64,000 nt of DNA from Bog-473 sp963754445. Its GTDB lineage: Bacteria > Actinomycetota > Acidimicrobiia > Acidimicrobiales > RAAP-2. Shown here in pieces: positions 1 to 7,532 of this stretch. The stretch covers positions 62,001 to 126,000 of the forward strand of contig CAVWFT010000001.1 of the NCBI GenBank assembly GCA_963754445.1. Direction: 5' to 3'. The translations under genes were made by a program, and so were the position numbers. Positions within the stretch are counted from its first letter, which is position 1. Each line of letters begins with the position of its first letter. The notes below the pieces were generated by a model. It worked only from the letters and a program-made list of their open reading frames with translations. It had not been told where the DNA came from and did no database searches.

Positions 1-808
1 TCAGGACCGGTGAGGCCATGAACAGTTGGGCGAACACGAAGGAGATGCCGTTGCCCAGGCCGCCGTTCTCCCGCGTCAGAGAGCGACTCATGTCCACCGT
101 CGCCCATCCATGGGTGGCCTGCCACCACAGATCGGGAATCGTGAAGAGCACCGCGATCAGTGCGCCGGCGACGAAGGAACGATTGCAGAAGATCCGGCCG
201 CCCCGGCTCAGGAGGACGCCGACCACCACGGCCAGGGCGAAGAATCCGATGGAATGCTTGTTGGCCAGTCCGAGCCCGAGGACGACTCCGGCGGGCACGA
301 AGAGCTGCGTCCGTCCGGTCCGTCCGATGCGTACCAGGATCAGCGCCAGTGCGAGCCAGGCCAAGAGGTCGAAGCTGGTCGTCTCGAGGAGGTGGTCTGC
401 ACCCAAGTAGGCGGGGGCCGTCGCCACACCGAGGGCGCCCACCAGCTGTGCCGTTCGCCCGCCACCCAGCTCTCGGGCCAACAATCCCCCGAGGACGACG
501 CTGGCGAACGCGGCCAAGGCAGACCAGACGCGGAGACCGACGACGGATACCCCGAAGAGCTTCAACGACAGCCACGCCACGAGTGGCGTGAGGACGGGTT
601 GGTCGACATAGCTCGCGGAAAGATGCCGAGCGCAGTCGAGAAAGTACAGCTCGTCGCGGTGAAATCCGTACCGGTTCGAGAACACCATGAGGAGCGCCCA
701 CATTGCGCCCGCCACGACGAAGACCCGTCGATCGACCGGTGCGACGACGTCCCGTGCGGCCAGGCGGTGAGTGCCCGGAGCCATCGGGTCTTCGTCGGTG
801 ATCACCAT
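1..808 (-). CDS. GT39-like membrane glycosyltransferase, C-terminus cut by window edge
   Basis: Reading the complement from ATG at 808 gives about 269 codons that stay open to the left edge, so the gene is partial. Seen: a short cytoplasmic start, a first hydrophobic segment at about residues 30-45, then GFHRDELYFLDCARHL and DQPVLTPLVAW, followed by alternating hydrophobic segments and a WWQATHGWATVDMSR loop. An acidic RDE/DE pair in the first outer loop (about residues 51-53) is the catalytic signature of the PMT/ArnT fold, which moves sugars from polyprenyl phosphate across the membrane. The acceptor is unknown. A second in-frame ATG lies at 784. The gene is transcribed away from the TetR gene. 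Confidence 0.8.
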   Translation of the reverse strand, partial: MVITDEDPMAPGTHRLAARDVVAPVDRRVFVVAGAMWALLMVFSNRYGFHRDELYFLDCARHLSASYVDQPVLTPLVAWLSLKLFGVSVVGLRVWSALAAFASVVLGGLLARELGGGRTAQLVGALGVATAPAYLGADHLLETTSFDLLAWLALALILVRIGRTGRTQLFVPAGVVLGLGLANKHSIGFFALAVVVGVLLSRGGRIFCNRSFVAGALIAVLFTIPDLWWQATHGWATVDMSRSLTRENGGLGNGISFVFAQLFMASPVL

Positions 809-882
809 CGCGCCTCATGATCGCACCGGGTCCTCCCCGCTGCTCGGGTGGCGCAACGCCGTGGTCGCCCCCGTGAGGGTGT

Positions 883-1470
883 CTAGCCGATCGACGAGAG
901 AAGCTGCCTCCACGACGCCACCATCGACTGCTTGGCCAGTGCGGGATCATCGGCCCGGGCGACCACCATGCCGGCCTGCATGATCGCCCCGAGCAGGAGG
1001 TGCGAGAGCGGCTCGACGGCATCGGGTTCGAGACGACCGCTCTCCGCGGCGAGGGCGAGTACGAATTTGAGCGTGCCGAACGCATAACGCTCGTCCAGCT
1101 CGTGCCAGGTGTCCCACCCGAGCACGGTGGGTCCCTCGAGCATCACGATGCGTTGCACCTCGGGCTTCAGGCACTGATCGAGGAAGGCGTCGAAGCCGAG
1201 CTCGAGGATGCGCATCGGGTCGGTCTCGCCCCCGGAGGTGGCCGCCACCAATACCTGTTGGGTCAGGTCGTCCTCGACCGCCTCGAATACGGCCTGGAAG
1301 AGCTCTGTCTTGGAGGAGAAGTGGTGGTACATCGCCCCCCGGCTCACCCCTGAGGCGCCGAGGATGTCCTCGGTCGAGGTGGCCGCGAAGCCCCGCTCGG
1401 AGAAGAGCGTACGGCCGGTGGCGATGAGCTTGCCCCGGGTGGCTTCCGTACGTTCTGCCTGCGTGGGCAC
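883..1470 (-). CDS. TetR-family transcriptional repressor
   Basis: 195 residues from a GTG start at 1470, a normal TetR length. The N-terminal DNA-binding domain (about residues 8-56) carries the family pattern: an RGKLIATGRTLFSERGF helix, TSTEDILGASGVSRGAMYHHF as the helix-turn-helix with the MYHHF end, then KTELFQAVFEAV. The C-terminal helices form the ligand domain. It is divergent from the alpha/beta hydrolase gene at 1527, and an inverted repeat lies between them, so it probably represses that gene and itself. The ligand cannot be inferred. Confidence 0.92.
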   Translation of the reverse strand: MPTQAERTEATRGKLIATGRTLFSERGFAATSTEDILGASGVSRGAMYHHFSSKTELFQAVFEAVEDDLTQQVLVAATSGGETDPMRILELGFDAFLDQCLKPEVQRIVMLEGPTVLGWDTWHELDERYAFGTLKFVLALAAESGRLEPDAVEPLSHLLLGAIMQAGMVVARADDPALAKQSMVASWRQLLSSIG

Positions 1471-1490
1471 CGAGTTACCCTATCAGCCCT

Positions 1491-1515
1491 TTACAAACAG
1501 ACAGTTGGTATGTAA
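1491..1515. promoter_or_regulatory. Probable TetR operator in the divergent intergenic region
   Basis: TTACAAAC (1491-1498) and GTATGTAA (1508-1515) form an inverted repeat with 7 of 8 matching arm positions and a 9-bp spacer, ending 11 bp before the hydrolase ATG. TACATAC-type arms are common in operators of AcrR-like TetR proteins. The repeat sits where binding would block both divergent genes. Confidence 0.6.
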
Positions 1516-1526
1516 GGCTGTGCTGC

Positions 1527-2438
1527 ATGACCACGACACCCCGAACCACCACAACGGAACCCTCGACCAGAGCCCGGAACTCGACCGTGCTCGATCGGCA
1601 GTTCGCCACCATCGACGGCGAGCGCATCGCCTACGTCGACATCGGAGAACGGACAGCACCGGCGGCCCTCCTCGTGCACGGCGTGCTGCTCAATGCCGAT
1701 GTGTGGCGCAACGTCGTCTTCGACGTGGCCGACATGCGGCGCTGCATCGCACCGGACCTGCCGGCGCACGGAGCGAGCCCCGTCGGCTCCGACACCGCCG
1801 ACGTGACGTTGCACGGTCTGGCCCGCATGCTCGCCGGCGTCTGCGATCACCTCGAGCTCGCACGGGTCGACGTCGTCGCCAACGACACCGGGGGAGCAGT
1901 GGCCCAGGTCTTCGCCGCCTACTATCCCGAACGCGTGCGCACGCTGACCCTGACCAACTGCGACGTGCACGACAACTTCCCGCCTGATGCATTCAAACCG
2001 TTCATGGCGATGGCCGAGGCCGGCGAGTTCGGACCGATCGTGGCCGCGATGGCGGACGATTACGCCATGGCTCGATCCGATGTCGGTCTCGGCACCGGGT
2101 ACGCCCACGCAGACCAGCTCACGGACGAGGTCCTGGAGAGCTATCTCGAGCCGTTCGTCGCCGATCAAGGCAAGGGTCTCGAACGTGTGCTGACCGCACC
2201 ATCGGTCGACGAGCTGATCGGGATCGCCCCGTTGTTGGGTGCGATGAAGGCACCGACGCAGGTGGCCTGGGGCACCGCTGACATCTTCTTCGCCCCGGAA
2301 TGGGCCGAGCGGTTGCGAGAGCTCATCCCGAGCGTGACCAGGGTGACTTACATACCCGAAGCCATGCTGTTCTGGATCGACGAGAGAGCTGCCGACCTCG
2401 TCCCCTTACTGCGTGACTTCTGGGAGTCGTACACGTGA
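1527..2438 (+). CDS. Alpha/beta hydrolase with Asp nucleophile
   Basis: 303 residues. An LLVHG oxyanion loop lies at about 48-52 and APDLPAHGAS at about 75-84. The nucleophile elbow reads VVANDTGGA, placing Asp (about 120) where most hydrolases have Ser; Asp is the nucleophile in haloalkane dehalogenases and epoxide hydrolases. The usual C-terminal catalytic His is not obvious: the segment reads YIPEAMLFWIDERAAD, with Leu near the expected position. Activity is therefore uncertain. The gene is divergent from and probably repressed by the TetR protein. Substrate unknown. Confidence 0.85.
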   Translation: MTTTPRTTTTEPSTRARNSTVLDRQFATIDGERIAYVDIGERTAPAALLVHGVLLNADVWRNVVFDVADMRRCIAPDLPAHGASPVGSDTADVTLHGLARMLAGVCDHLELARVDVVANDTGGAVAQVFAAYYPERVRTLTLTNCDVHDNFPPDAFKPFMAMAEAGEFGPIVAAMADDYAMARSDVGLGTGYAHADQLTDEVLESYLEPFVADQGKGLERVLTAPSVDELIGIAPLLGAMKAPTQVAWGTADIFFAPEWAERLRELIPSVTRVTYIPEAMLFWIDERAADLVPLLRDFWESYT

Positions 2439-2484
2439 GGCCGATCCGTCCCGCCGTCGATGGGGCGGCGGGACGGTACCGTGC

Positions 2485-2985
2485 ATGACCGTGAGCAATG
2501 CCGAGCGAGTCTCGTACCTTCGTAGCGCCCGCGACCTTATGGACCTGCGCTACGCCGAACCTCTCGACCTCGATCGGATGGCGGCCGAAGCCGGTTTCTC
2601 GAAGTTTCACTTCGCCCGCGCCTTCAAGGATGCCTACGGCGAGACGCCGGCCCATTACTTGACTCGGCGCCGGGTCGAGCGGGCCAAGGATTTGCTGCGC
2701 TCGGCCAACTTGACCGTTACCGAAGTGTGCATGCTCGTCGGTTTCTCGAGTCTGGGGTCGTTCAGCACGCGCTTCTCGGAGTTGGTCGGCATGTCCCCCA
2801 GTGCTTTCCAGCGAGCTTCGGCGGCGCGGGGAGGACCACCCCCGATCCCGGGATGCTTCCTCATGGACTGGGGACGCCCTCGACCGTCGAACGGAGGTCC
2901 ACAGGCCAAGCGCCACACCCGGTCAAGATCCCCGCAGGAGAGCAATCAGGGAGAAGCCTCACGGAGGCAGGGCGGCTTACCCTGA
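2485..2985 (+). CDS. Short AraC-family regulator
   Basis: 166 residues from ATG 2485. Almost the whole protein is the AraC DNA-binding domain: a first HTH with DLDRMAAEAGFSKFHFARAFK, the linker GETPAHYLTRRRVERAKDLL, and a second HTH with VTEVCMLVGFSSLGSFSTRFSE followed by MSPSAFQ. There is no N-terminal sensor domain. The Ser/Arg/Pro-rich tail after about residue 125 is probably disordered. The VOC gene starts 39 bp downstream, a pairing seen elsewhere in actinobacteria, so it is the likely target or operon partner. Confidence 0.9.
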   Translation: MTVSNAERVSYLRSARDLMDLRYAEPLDLDRMAAEAGFSKFHFARAFKDAYGETPAHYLTRRRVERAKDLLRSANLTVTEVCMLVGFSSLGSFSTRFSELVGMSPSAFQRASAARGGPPPIPGCFLMDWGRPRPSNGGPQAKRHTRSRSPQESNQGEASRRQGGLP

Positions 2986-3024
2986 CCTGACCGCATACGA
3001 CGGCAGCAAGAAGGGAACCGCACC

Positions 3025-3471
3025 ATGATCAGCCATCTTTCGCACACGAGCGTCTTTGTCCTCGATCAGGACTCGGCGAAGGTGTTCTATACGGAGAAGC
3101 TCGGTTTCGAGGTGCGCTTCGACATCACCATGGGCGAGGATTTCGAAGGCGGCGGCGCAGGCTTTCGCTGGCTGACCGTCGGAACGAACGATCAGCCCGA
3201 CCTCGAGCTCATCCTCTCTTCGTGCGACATGGGTCGCTCGCCCGAAGCGGCTGCGCAACTCCGCGCGCTCGTCGCCAGCGGAGCGATGGGAGTGGGTGTG
3301 ATGGCCACCGACGACTGCCAGAAGACGTACGAGGCGCTGGTGCGCAAGGGCGTGACCTTCCTCGCCGAGCCGGCGGAACGGCCGTACGGCATCGAGGCCA
3401 CGCTACGGGACGACTCCGGGAACCTGATCAGCCTGACGCAGCGCATCGCTTTTGAACCTCCGGCCAGTTGA
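3025..3471 (+). CDS. VOC (glyoxalase/bleomycin-resistance fold) protein
   Basis: 148 residues with two beta-alpha-beta-beta-beta modules: HTSVFVLDQDSAKVFYTEKLGFEVRFD starts module one and VGVMATDDCQKTYEALVRKGVTF starts module two, ending in the family-like ATLRDDSGNLISLTQ. A purine-rich AAGAAGGGAA lies before the ATG. The fold covers metal-dependent lyases, dioxygenases and drug-binding proteins; the substrate cannot be told from sequence. It follows the AraC regulator in the same direction. Confidence 0.88.
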   Translation: MISHLSHTSVFVLDQDSAKVFYTEKLGFEVRFDITMGEDFEGGGAGFRWLTVGTNDQPDLELILSSCDMGRSPEAAAQLRALVASGAMGVGVMATDDCQKTYEALVRKGVTFLAEPAERPYGIEATLRDDSGNLISLTQRIAFEPPAS

Positions 3472-3532
3472 CCCGTTGGGGACGTTCCGGTCTCGGGCTG
3501 CGGCCCGACGCCTCCGATGGGCGGTAGGGGGC

Positions 3533-3569
3533 TTGACAGAGCTTCCGTTTCATATAACCTTTTGGTTAT
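3533..3569 (+). promoter_or_regulatory. Promoter/operator of the arsR-like gene, leaderless
   Basis: TTGACA at 3533-3538 is followed after a short 14-bp spacer by TATAAC at 3553-3558. A perfect inverted repeat ATAACC-TTTT-GGTTAT (3554-3569) covers the -10 region and runs into the ATG at 3568. Transcription would start at about the A of the start codon. An ArsR dimer bound here would block its own promoter. Confidence 0.6.
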
Positions 3570-3951
3570 GCCAACCAGCAAAACAGCGGCGGAGCTCTCC
3601 GATGAGCAGCTCGACCGAGCCTTCGGAGCGTTGGCCGATCCGACCCGTCGGGCCATCTTGGCCCGACTCTCGCAGGGCGACGCCGGAGTCCTCGATGTTG
3701 CCGCTCCCTTTCCGATGAGCCAGCCGGCCATCACGAAGCATCTGCGGGTGCTCGAGGGCGCCGGGCTCATCTCCCGCCACCGCCTGGCCCGTCAGCGGCT
3801 TTGCCACCTCGAGCCGCAGCGGCTCAGGCAACTTTCGGAGTGGGTCGGGTCGTACAGCGAGTTCTGGGAGGAGGGGTTCGAGCGCTTGGACGAGTTGCTC
3901 GAAGTGCTCACGGAATCCGAGCCAGCCGATTCAGCCACATCGCCCGGCTAG
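3568..3951 (+). CDS. ArsR-family winged-helix repressor (SRPBCC-paired type)
   Basis: 127 residues from ATG 3568. The helix-turn-helix is typical: ALADPTRRAILARLSQGDAG, then the recognition helix MSQPAITKHLRVLEGAGLI and the wing SRHRLARQRLCHLEP. No metal-binding cysteine motif is present, which fits the non-metal subgroup that sits beside AHSA1/SRPBCC proteins. That partner is 28 bp downstream. An inverted repeat over the promoter and start codon suggests autorepression of the two-gene operon. Confidence 0.93.
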   Translation: MPTSKTAAELSDEQLDRAFGALADPTRRAILARLSQGDAGVLDVAAPFPMSQPAITKHLRVLEGAGLISRHRLARQRLCHLEPQRLRQLSEWVGSYSEFWEEGFERLDELLEVLTESEPADSATSPG

Positions 3952-3979
3952 CTGCCACACCCAACCAAGGAGAAGGAAC

Positions 3980-4468
3980 ATGACCATGATCAATGCACAG
4001 ACCGAAGTCGTCACCCCGCCCGACGAGCCCATCGTCGAAGTGCGGAGGTTCCTCGGCGCGCCACCTGAACTGGTCTGGCGGGCTTGTTGCGAGCCGGAAC
4101 TCCTTCGTCGCTGGTGGGGCCCCCGTCGGCTCGAGAATGTCGAGTGCACGATCGATCTCCGGGCGGGTGGGAGCTGGCGCGTCGTCCAACGTGCTCCCGA
4201 CGGAGGCGAGTTCGCGTTCCATGGGGAATACCTCGAACTGGATCCGCCGAGCCGGCGGGTAAGCACGTGGGTCTACGAGGGAGAGCCCGAATCACAGGCA
4301 ACCGAGACGCTGGTCCTCGAAGGAGTGGACGGCGGCACGATGCTCACGCTCACGTCGGTGCACGACTCCGTGGCCGTTCGCGACCTGCACGTGGCCAGCG
4401 GCATGGAAGAAGGCATCGTCGACTCGTACGCACGTATGGACGAGCTGATCGCCGAGCTCGAGGCTTGA
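3980..4468 (+). CDS. SRPBCC (AHSA1-like) domain protein
   Basis: 162 residues. The START-like fold is recognised from VEVRRFLGAPPELVWRACCE, then LLRRWWGP, DLRAGGSWR, HGEYLELDPPSRRVSTWVYEG, a TLVLEGVDGGTMLTLTS strand and the long C-terminal helix MDELIAELEA. The fold encloses a hydrophobic pocket for small ligands. The constant association with this ArsR type suggests one stress- or ligand-responsive unit; the ligand is unknown. AAGGAGAAGGA provides a good ribosome site. Confidence 0.92.
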   Translation: MTMINAQTEVVTPPDEPIVEVRRFLGAPPELVWRACCEPELLRRWWGPRRLENVECTIDLRAGGSWRVVQRAPDGGEFAFHGEYLELDPPSRRVSTWVYEGEPESQATETLVLEGVDGGTMLTLTSVHDSVAVRDLHVASGMEEGIVDSYARMDELIAELEA

Positions 4469-4516
4469 AATAGTCGATCCGCCCGACCGACAGCGCGAGA
4501 GCGGACGAACGAGATC

Positions 4517-5027
4517 ATGTGCACCATCGAGACGCAGACGAATCTCGATGACTGCGGATCCGCCGATTTCTCGTGGGATCTCGTTCGGGAGTCCTTGGAG
4601 GGAGGGCAGGTCGTTCGGTACTGGCTGACCACGACGGATCAGGACTGCGGCCCAAGCAGCGCGGGGATCGGCGCCCGGTGGGTCGACGGGCGCCTCTGGT
4701 TCGTGAGCGGCGGGCGACGCGGAAGAGCCGAAACCTCGCGCGGTGCGCCGCGTGTGCGATCTCCGCTCAACTACCCGACCTGGACGTGACCTTCAGGGGC
4801 GAGCCGAGTGGGTGACCGACCAGGGTCTCGTCGATCGGCCGGCCGCACACTGGGCGGCGGCGGGATGGCCCGCCCGCGCCGGTGACGGGGTCATCAGAGC
4901 CGACGACAACGCGCCATCTCCGGGCCAGCCGCCGTGGGAGCTCTGGACGCTGATCCCTCGTTCCGCCGTCGCCGTCGGAGCACGAGGAGCGATGCGCTGG
5001 ACCGTCGCCTGGCGGTGGCGGCGGCCG
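4517..5027 (+). pseudogene. Pyridoxamine-5'-phosphate-oxidase-like protein, frameshifted
   Basis: Pieces of one PNPOx-fold protein occur in all three forward frames in order: VVRYWLTTTDQDCG...GARWVDGRLWFVSGG from 4517, then TRKSRNLARCAACAISAQLPDLDVTF near 4715-4800, then GRAEWVTDQGLVDRPAAHWAAAGWP...PWELWTLIPRSAVAVG...MRWT to about 5027. The joins need shifts near 4715 and 4800. Intact relatives are single flavin- or F420-binding proteins of about 150-170 residues. It is a recent pseudogene or two sequencing indels; resequencing would decide. Confidence 0.75.
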
Positions 5028-5034
5028 ATGCGCT

Positions 5035-5541
5035 CTAGAGCGGATGCCCCGGATGAAAGTCCGGGGCATCGCGGTACGTGAGGAGGCCTTTGTCCGTACC
5101 TTCGACCACCCGTTGTGCTCGAAGCAGGAATGCCTCGTGGTCGCCGGCTGAGAAGTGGCCGAGTATGTGGCCTTCCATGCTCACCGCGGACTCGACGAGC
5201 AAGGGTGCGCCAGTGGCGCCGAGTCGCCAATCACACTGGGCGAACTTGTCGACCAGATCTCCGGTCTCCTCACCGAACACACGCGCCAGATCCACTTGCT
5301 CTTCGCCGAGCAAGTGGAGGCCCATGGCATCGGAGCGATTCGCCACGCCGAACGTGTGGTTGACCCTGGCCACGCAGACGAGAAAGTTCGGGGGGTCGAT
5401 GCTGCACTGAGTGACGAAGCCAGCGAGGCAGCCGCTCATTTCACCGTCGGGCGCGCGGACCGTCACGACGAAGTAGGGAAAGTCGATGCGCTCGAGGAAC
5501 GGATCGAGGCTCGCGTCGGCTGACGGTGCATCGCCGGTCAC
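5035..5541 (-). CDS. Flavin reductase-like FMN-binding protein
   Basis: 168 residues if started at GTG 5541; the frame stays open further upstream into the exporter gene, so the start is not certain. The split-barrel flavin reductase pattern is clear: FPYFVVTVRAPDGEMSGCLAGFVTQCSIDPPNFLVCVARVNHTF, later MGLHLLGEEQVDLARVFGEETGD and HFSAGDHEAFLLRAQRV. Such proteins reduce FMN/FAD with NAD(P)H, often for a partner monooxygenase, but no monooxygenase gene is adjacent. It is divergent from the exporter gene. Confidence 0.82.
   Translation of the reverse strand: MTGDAPSADASLDPFLERIDFPYFVVTVRAPDGEMSGCLAGFVTQCSIDPPNFLVCVARVNHTFGVANRSDAMGLHLLGEEQVDLARVFGEETGDLVDKFAQCDWRLGATGAPLLVESAVSMEGHILGHFSAGDHEAFLLRAQRVVEGTDKGLLTYRDAPDFHPGHPL
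5043..5070. terminator. Hairpin between convergent genes
   Basis: GATGCCCCGGA and TCCGGGGCATC form a perfect 11-bp stem with a 6-nt loop, TGAAAG. It lies inside the last codons of the flavin reductase gene, facing the end of the frameshifted gene. There is no U-tract, so its terminator role is an inference. Confidence 0.45.
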
Positions 5542-5710
5542 GGGCGTGCAAGCGGGCGCGCGAATGCCCGAGACCCGAGAACACCCACACCTGCCGCCGT
5601 CGTCACTGCGAAAACAATGGCCCGTGGCGCGAAAACGGGGATTCCCCTGGCGACCGTCCGCTTCACCATGCAAAAAGACACCTACCCTGGTGCGAGGTGG
5701 GCAAAACTTC

Positions 5711-7363
5711 ATGACTGTGATGCCTGGCGACGCGGTGGAAAGGGCTACGACGACAACATCGGCTTCGTCTCTCGACGGTGCTCCCGAGGGGTTCGAGATC
5801 AAGAAGGGGGGTCTGGGCTCGGTGGCCCAGATGCTGGCCCTCTCGACGCTATGCGCCGTCCTTTTCCTCACCTTCCTGGACAACACCATCGTCAGCGTGG
5901 GGCTCGCCAACGTGCAGAGCGATCTGCATGCCGGCGTCACGTCCCTGCAGTGGGTGGTCAACGGCTATGCGCTGACGTTCGCCAGCTTCATGCTCGCAGG
6001 AGGGATGCTCGGCGACATACTCGGCCGCAAGAAAATCATGCTCGCCGGTGTCGCCATCTTTTGTGTCGGTTCCGTCGTGGCGGCGCTGGCAGGCAACGTC
6101 GACTGGTTGATCGCCGGGCGCGTCATCATGGGTGTGGGCGCAGCGGCCAGCGAACCCGGAACGCTGTCGATCATCCGACACGTCTACCCGGATCGGGGAA
6201 CCCGGGCGGACGCCCTCGGAGTGTGGGCGGCCGTCTCGGGTCTGGCTCTGGCCATGGGACCCGTCATCGGTGGTCTCTTGGTCGGCTTCTCCAGTTGGCG
6301 CGCCATCTTCTGGTTCAACCTGGGGTTTGGCGTCCTCGCCTTCGTGCTGGCAGCCGTCGTCGTTCCCGAAACCTCCGACCCGCAGGGTCGGCGCTTCGAC
6401 TTCGTCGGCCTGCTCCTCGGTGCCGCCTTCCTCGCCTCGTTGTCGTTCGCCGTGATCCAAGGAGAACAGTCGGGGTACACGTCCGCGCCGATCGTGGCTC
6501 TCTTCGTGCTTTGCGCCCTGTCGGGGATCGCCTTCGTGGTGGCCGAACAACATGTCAAGAGTCCGATGCTGGACTTGTCGATGTTCCGCCGACCCCCGTT
6601 CGCCGGCTCCAACTTTGTTGCGTTTGTGGCCTATTTCGGAACGTTCTCCATCTTCTTCTTCACCGCGCTCTACCTCCAGGTGGTGGCCAACGCTTCCGCC
6701 TATCAGACGGCGGTCGACTTCCTGCCGATGGCGGCAGGACTCATCATCACATCCGCCCTTACCGGTCCGCTGGTGGCGCGGATCGGACCCCGATGGCCGA
6801 TGGTCATCGGCTGCGTGCTTGCGGGCGGAGGGATTCTCATCGCCAGCGCAGTGTTGAGTCCGACCGTCACATTTGGCACCCTCGGCTGGGTGCTTCCCAT
6901 CGCGGGAATCGGTATCGGCATGCTGCTCGTTCCGGTGACCTCGGTTCCCCTGACCGTGGTGCCGCCCGAGCGTTCCGGGATGGCTGCGTCGGCCACCAAC
7001 ACGAGTCGGGAGATGGGCGCGGTGTTCGGCGTGGCCATCCTCGGATCCATCGTCAACGGGAAGCTCACGGGCGATCTGGCGGCGCGGCTCAAGGCAATCG
7101 GAATCCCGCCAAACTTTCAGAGCCTGGTCGAGCACGCCATCCAGACCGGGGGTGCGTCCAGCGGCGGTGCCGCGAACAGCGCCGAACATTCCAACAACTC
7201 CACGGTGGCCCACATAGCGACAAAGGTGGTCAACGCGGCCTACGAAGCGTTCGGGTCCGGGCTCCACATTGCGCTGCAGCTCTCTGGCGCCCTGATCCTC
7301 GTGGGCGCTGTGGTCGCGGCCTTCACGATTCACCGCGTCAAAGGTGACACCTTCGAACTCTGA
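5711..7363 (+). CDS. DHA2-family MFS exporter, 14 transmembrane helices
   Basis: 550 residues from ATG 5711. Motif C-like and motif A features are visible: FLTFLDNTIVSVGLANVQSDL in helix 1, LQWVVNGYALTFASFMLAGGMLGDILGRKK between helices 2 and 3, and GPVIGGLLVGFSSWRAIFWFN in helix 5. The protein continues well past 12 helices, with a C-terminal periplasmic insertion rich in Ser/Gly/Asn (GGASSGGAANSAEHSNNS) before the last helix, as in EmrB/QacA transporters. It probably uses proton-driven efflux of hydrophobic or cationic compounds. No ribosome site is strong; the frame is open upstream. Confidence 0.9.
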   Translation: MTVMPGDAVERATTTTSASSLDGAPEGFEIKKGGLGSVAQMLALSTLCAVLFLTFLDNTIVSVGLANVQSDLHAGVTSLQWVVNGYALTFASFMLAGGMLGDILGRKKIMLAGVAIFCVGSVVAALAGNVDWLIAGRVIMGVGAAASEPGTLSIIRHVYPDRGTRADALGVWAAVSGLALAMGPVIGGLLVGFSSWRAIFWFNLGFGVLAFVLAAVVVPETSDPQGRRFDFVGLLLGAAFLASLSFAVIQGEQSGYTSAPIVALFVLCALSGIAFVVAEQHVKSPMLDLSMFRRPPFAGSNFVAFVAYFGTFSIFFFTALYLQVVANASAYQTAVDFLPMAAGLIITSALTGPLVARIGPRWPMVIGCVLAGGGILIASAVLSPTVTFGTLGWVLPIAGIGIGMLLVPVTSVPLTVVPPERSGMAASATNTSREMGAVFGVAILGSIVNGKLTGDLAARLKAIGIPPNFQSLVEHAIQTGGASSGGAANSAEHSNNSTVAHIATKVVNAAYEAFGSGLHIALQLSGALILVGAVVAAFTIHRVKGDTFEL

Positions 7364-7532
7364 TTGGTCTCGGCCGCTGGGTCCGCCAGCAAAACGGCTC
7401 CGCACGAGTCTCCGGCGGCGTCGCCCGCGCCAGCCGTCTCGACTGAGCGCTGGCCGAATCGGGCTGGCGGACAGCGTGAGTACGCTGGGCAGTCGAGTCA
7501 GCGGCACGAGGTGCCGGCGGAAGGGGGTGCCC

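Noticed and set aside
26..820. Plus-strand open frame of 264 codons
   Set aside because: It lies opposite a clear GT39-like membrane protein on the minus strand; its own sequence is hydrophilic and Arg/Asp/His-rich with no family features.
1475..1498. GTTT-N14-GGGTAA before the TetR gene as a stress promoter
   Set aside because: The spacing fits, but only 4 bases separate the -10 from the GTG start and no partner-switching or stress genes are nearby; it overlaps the operator and may be chance.
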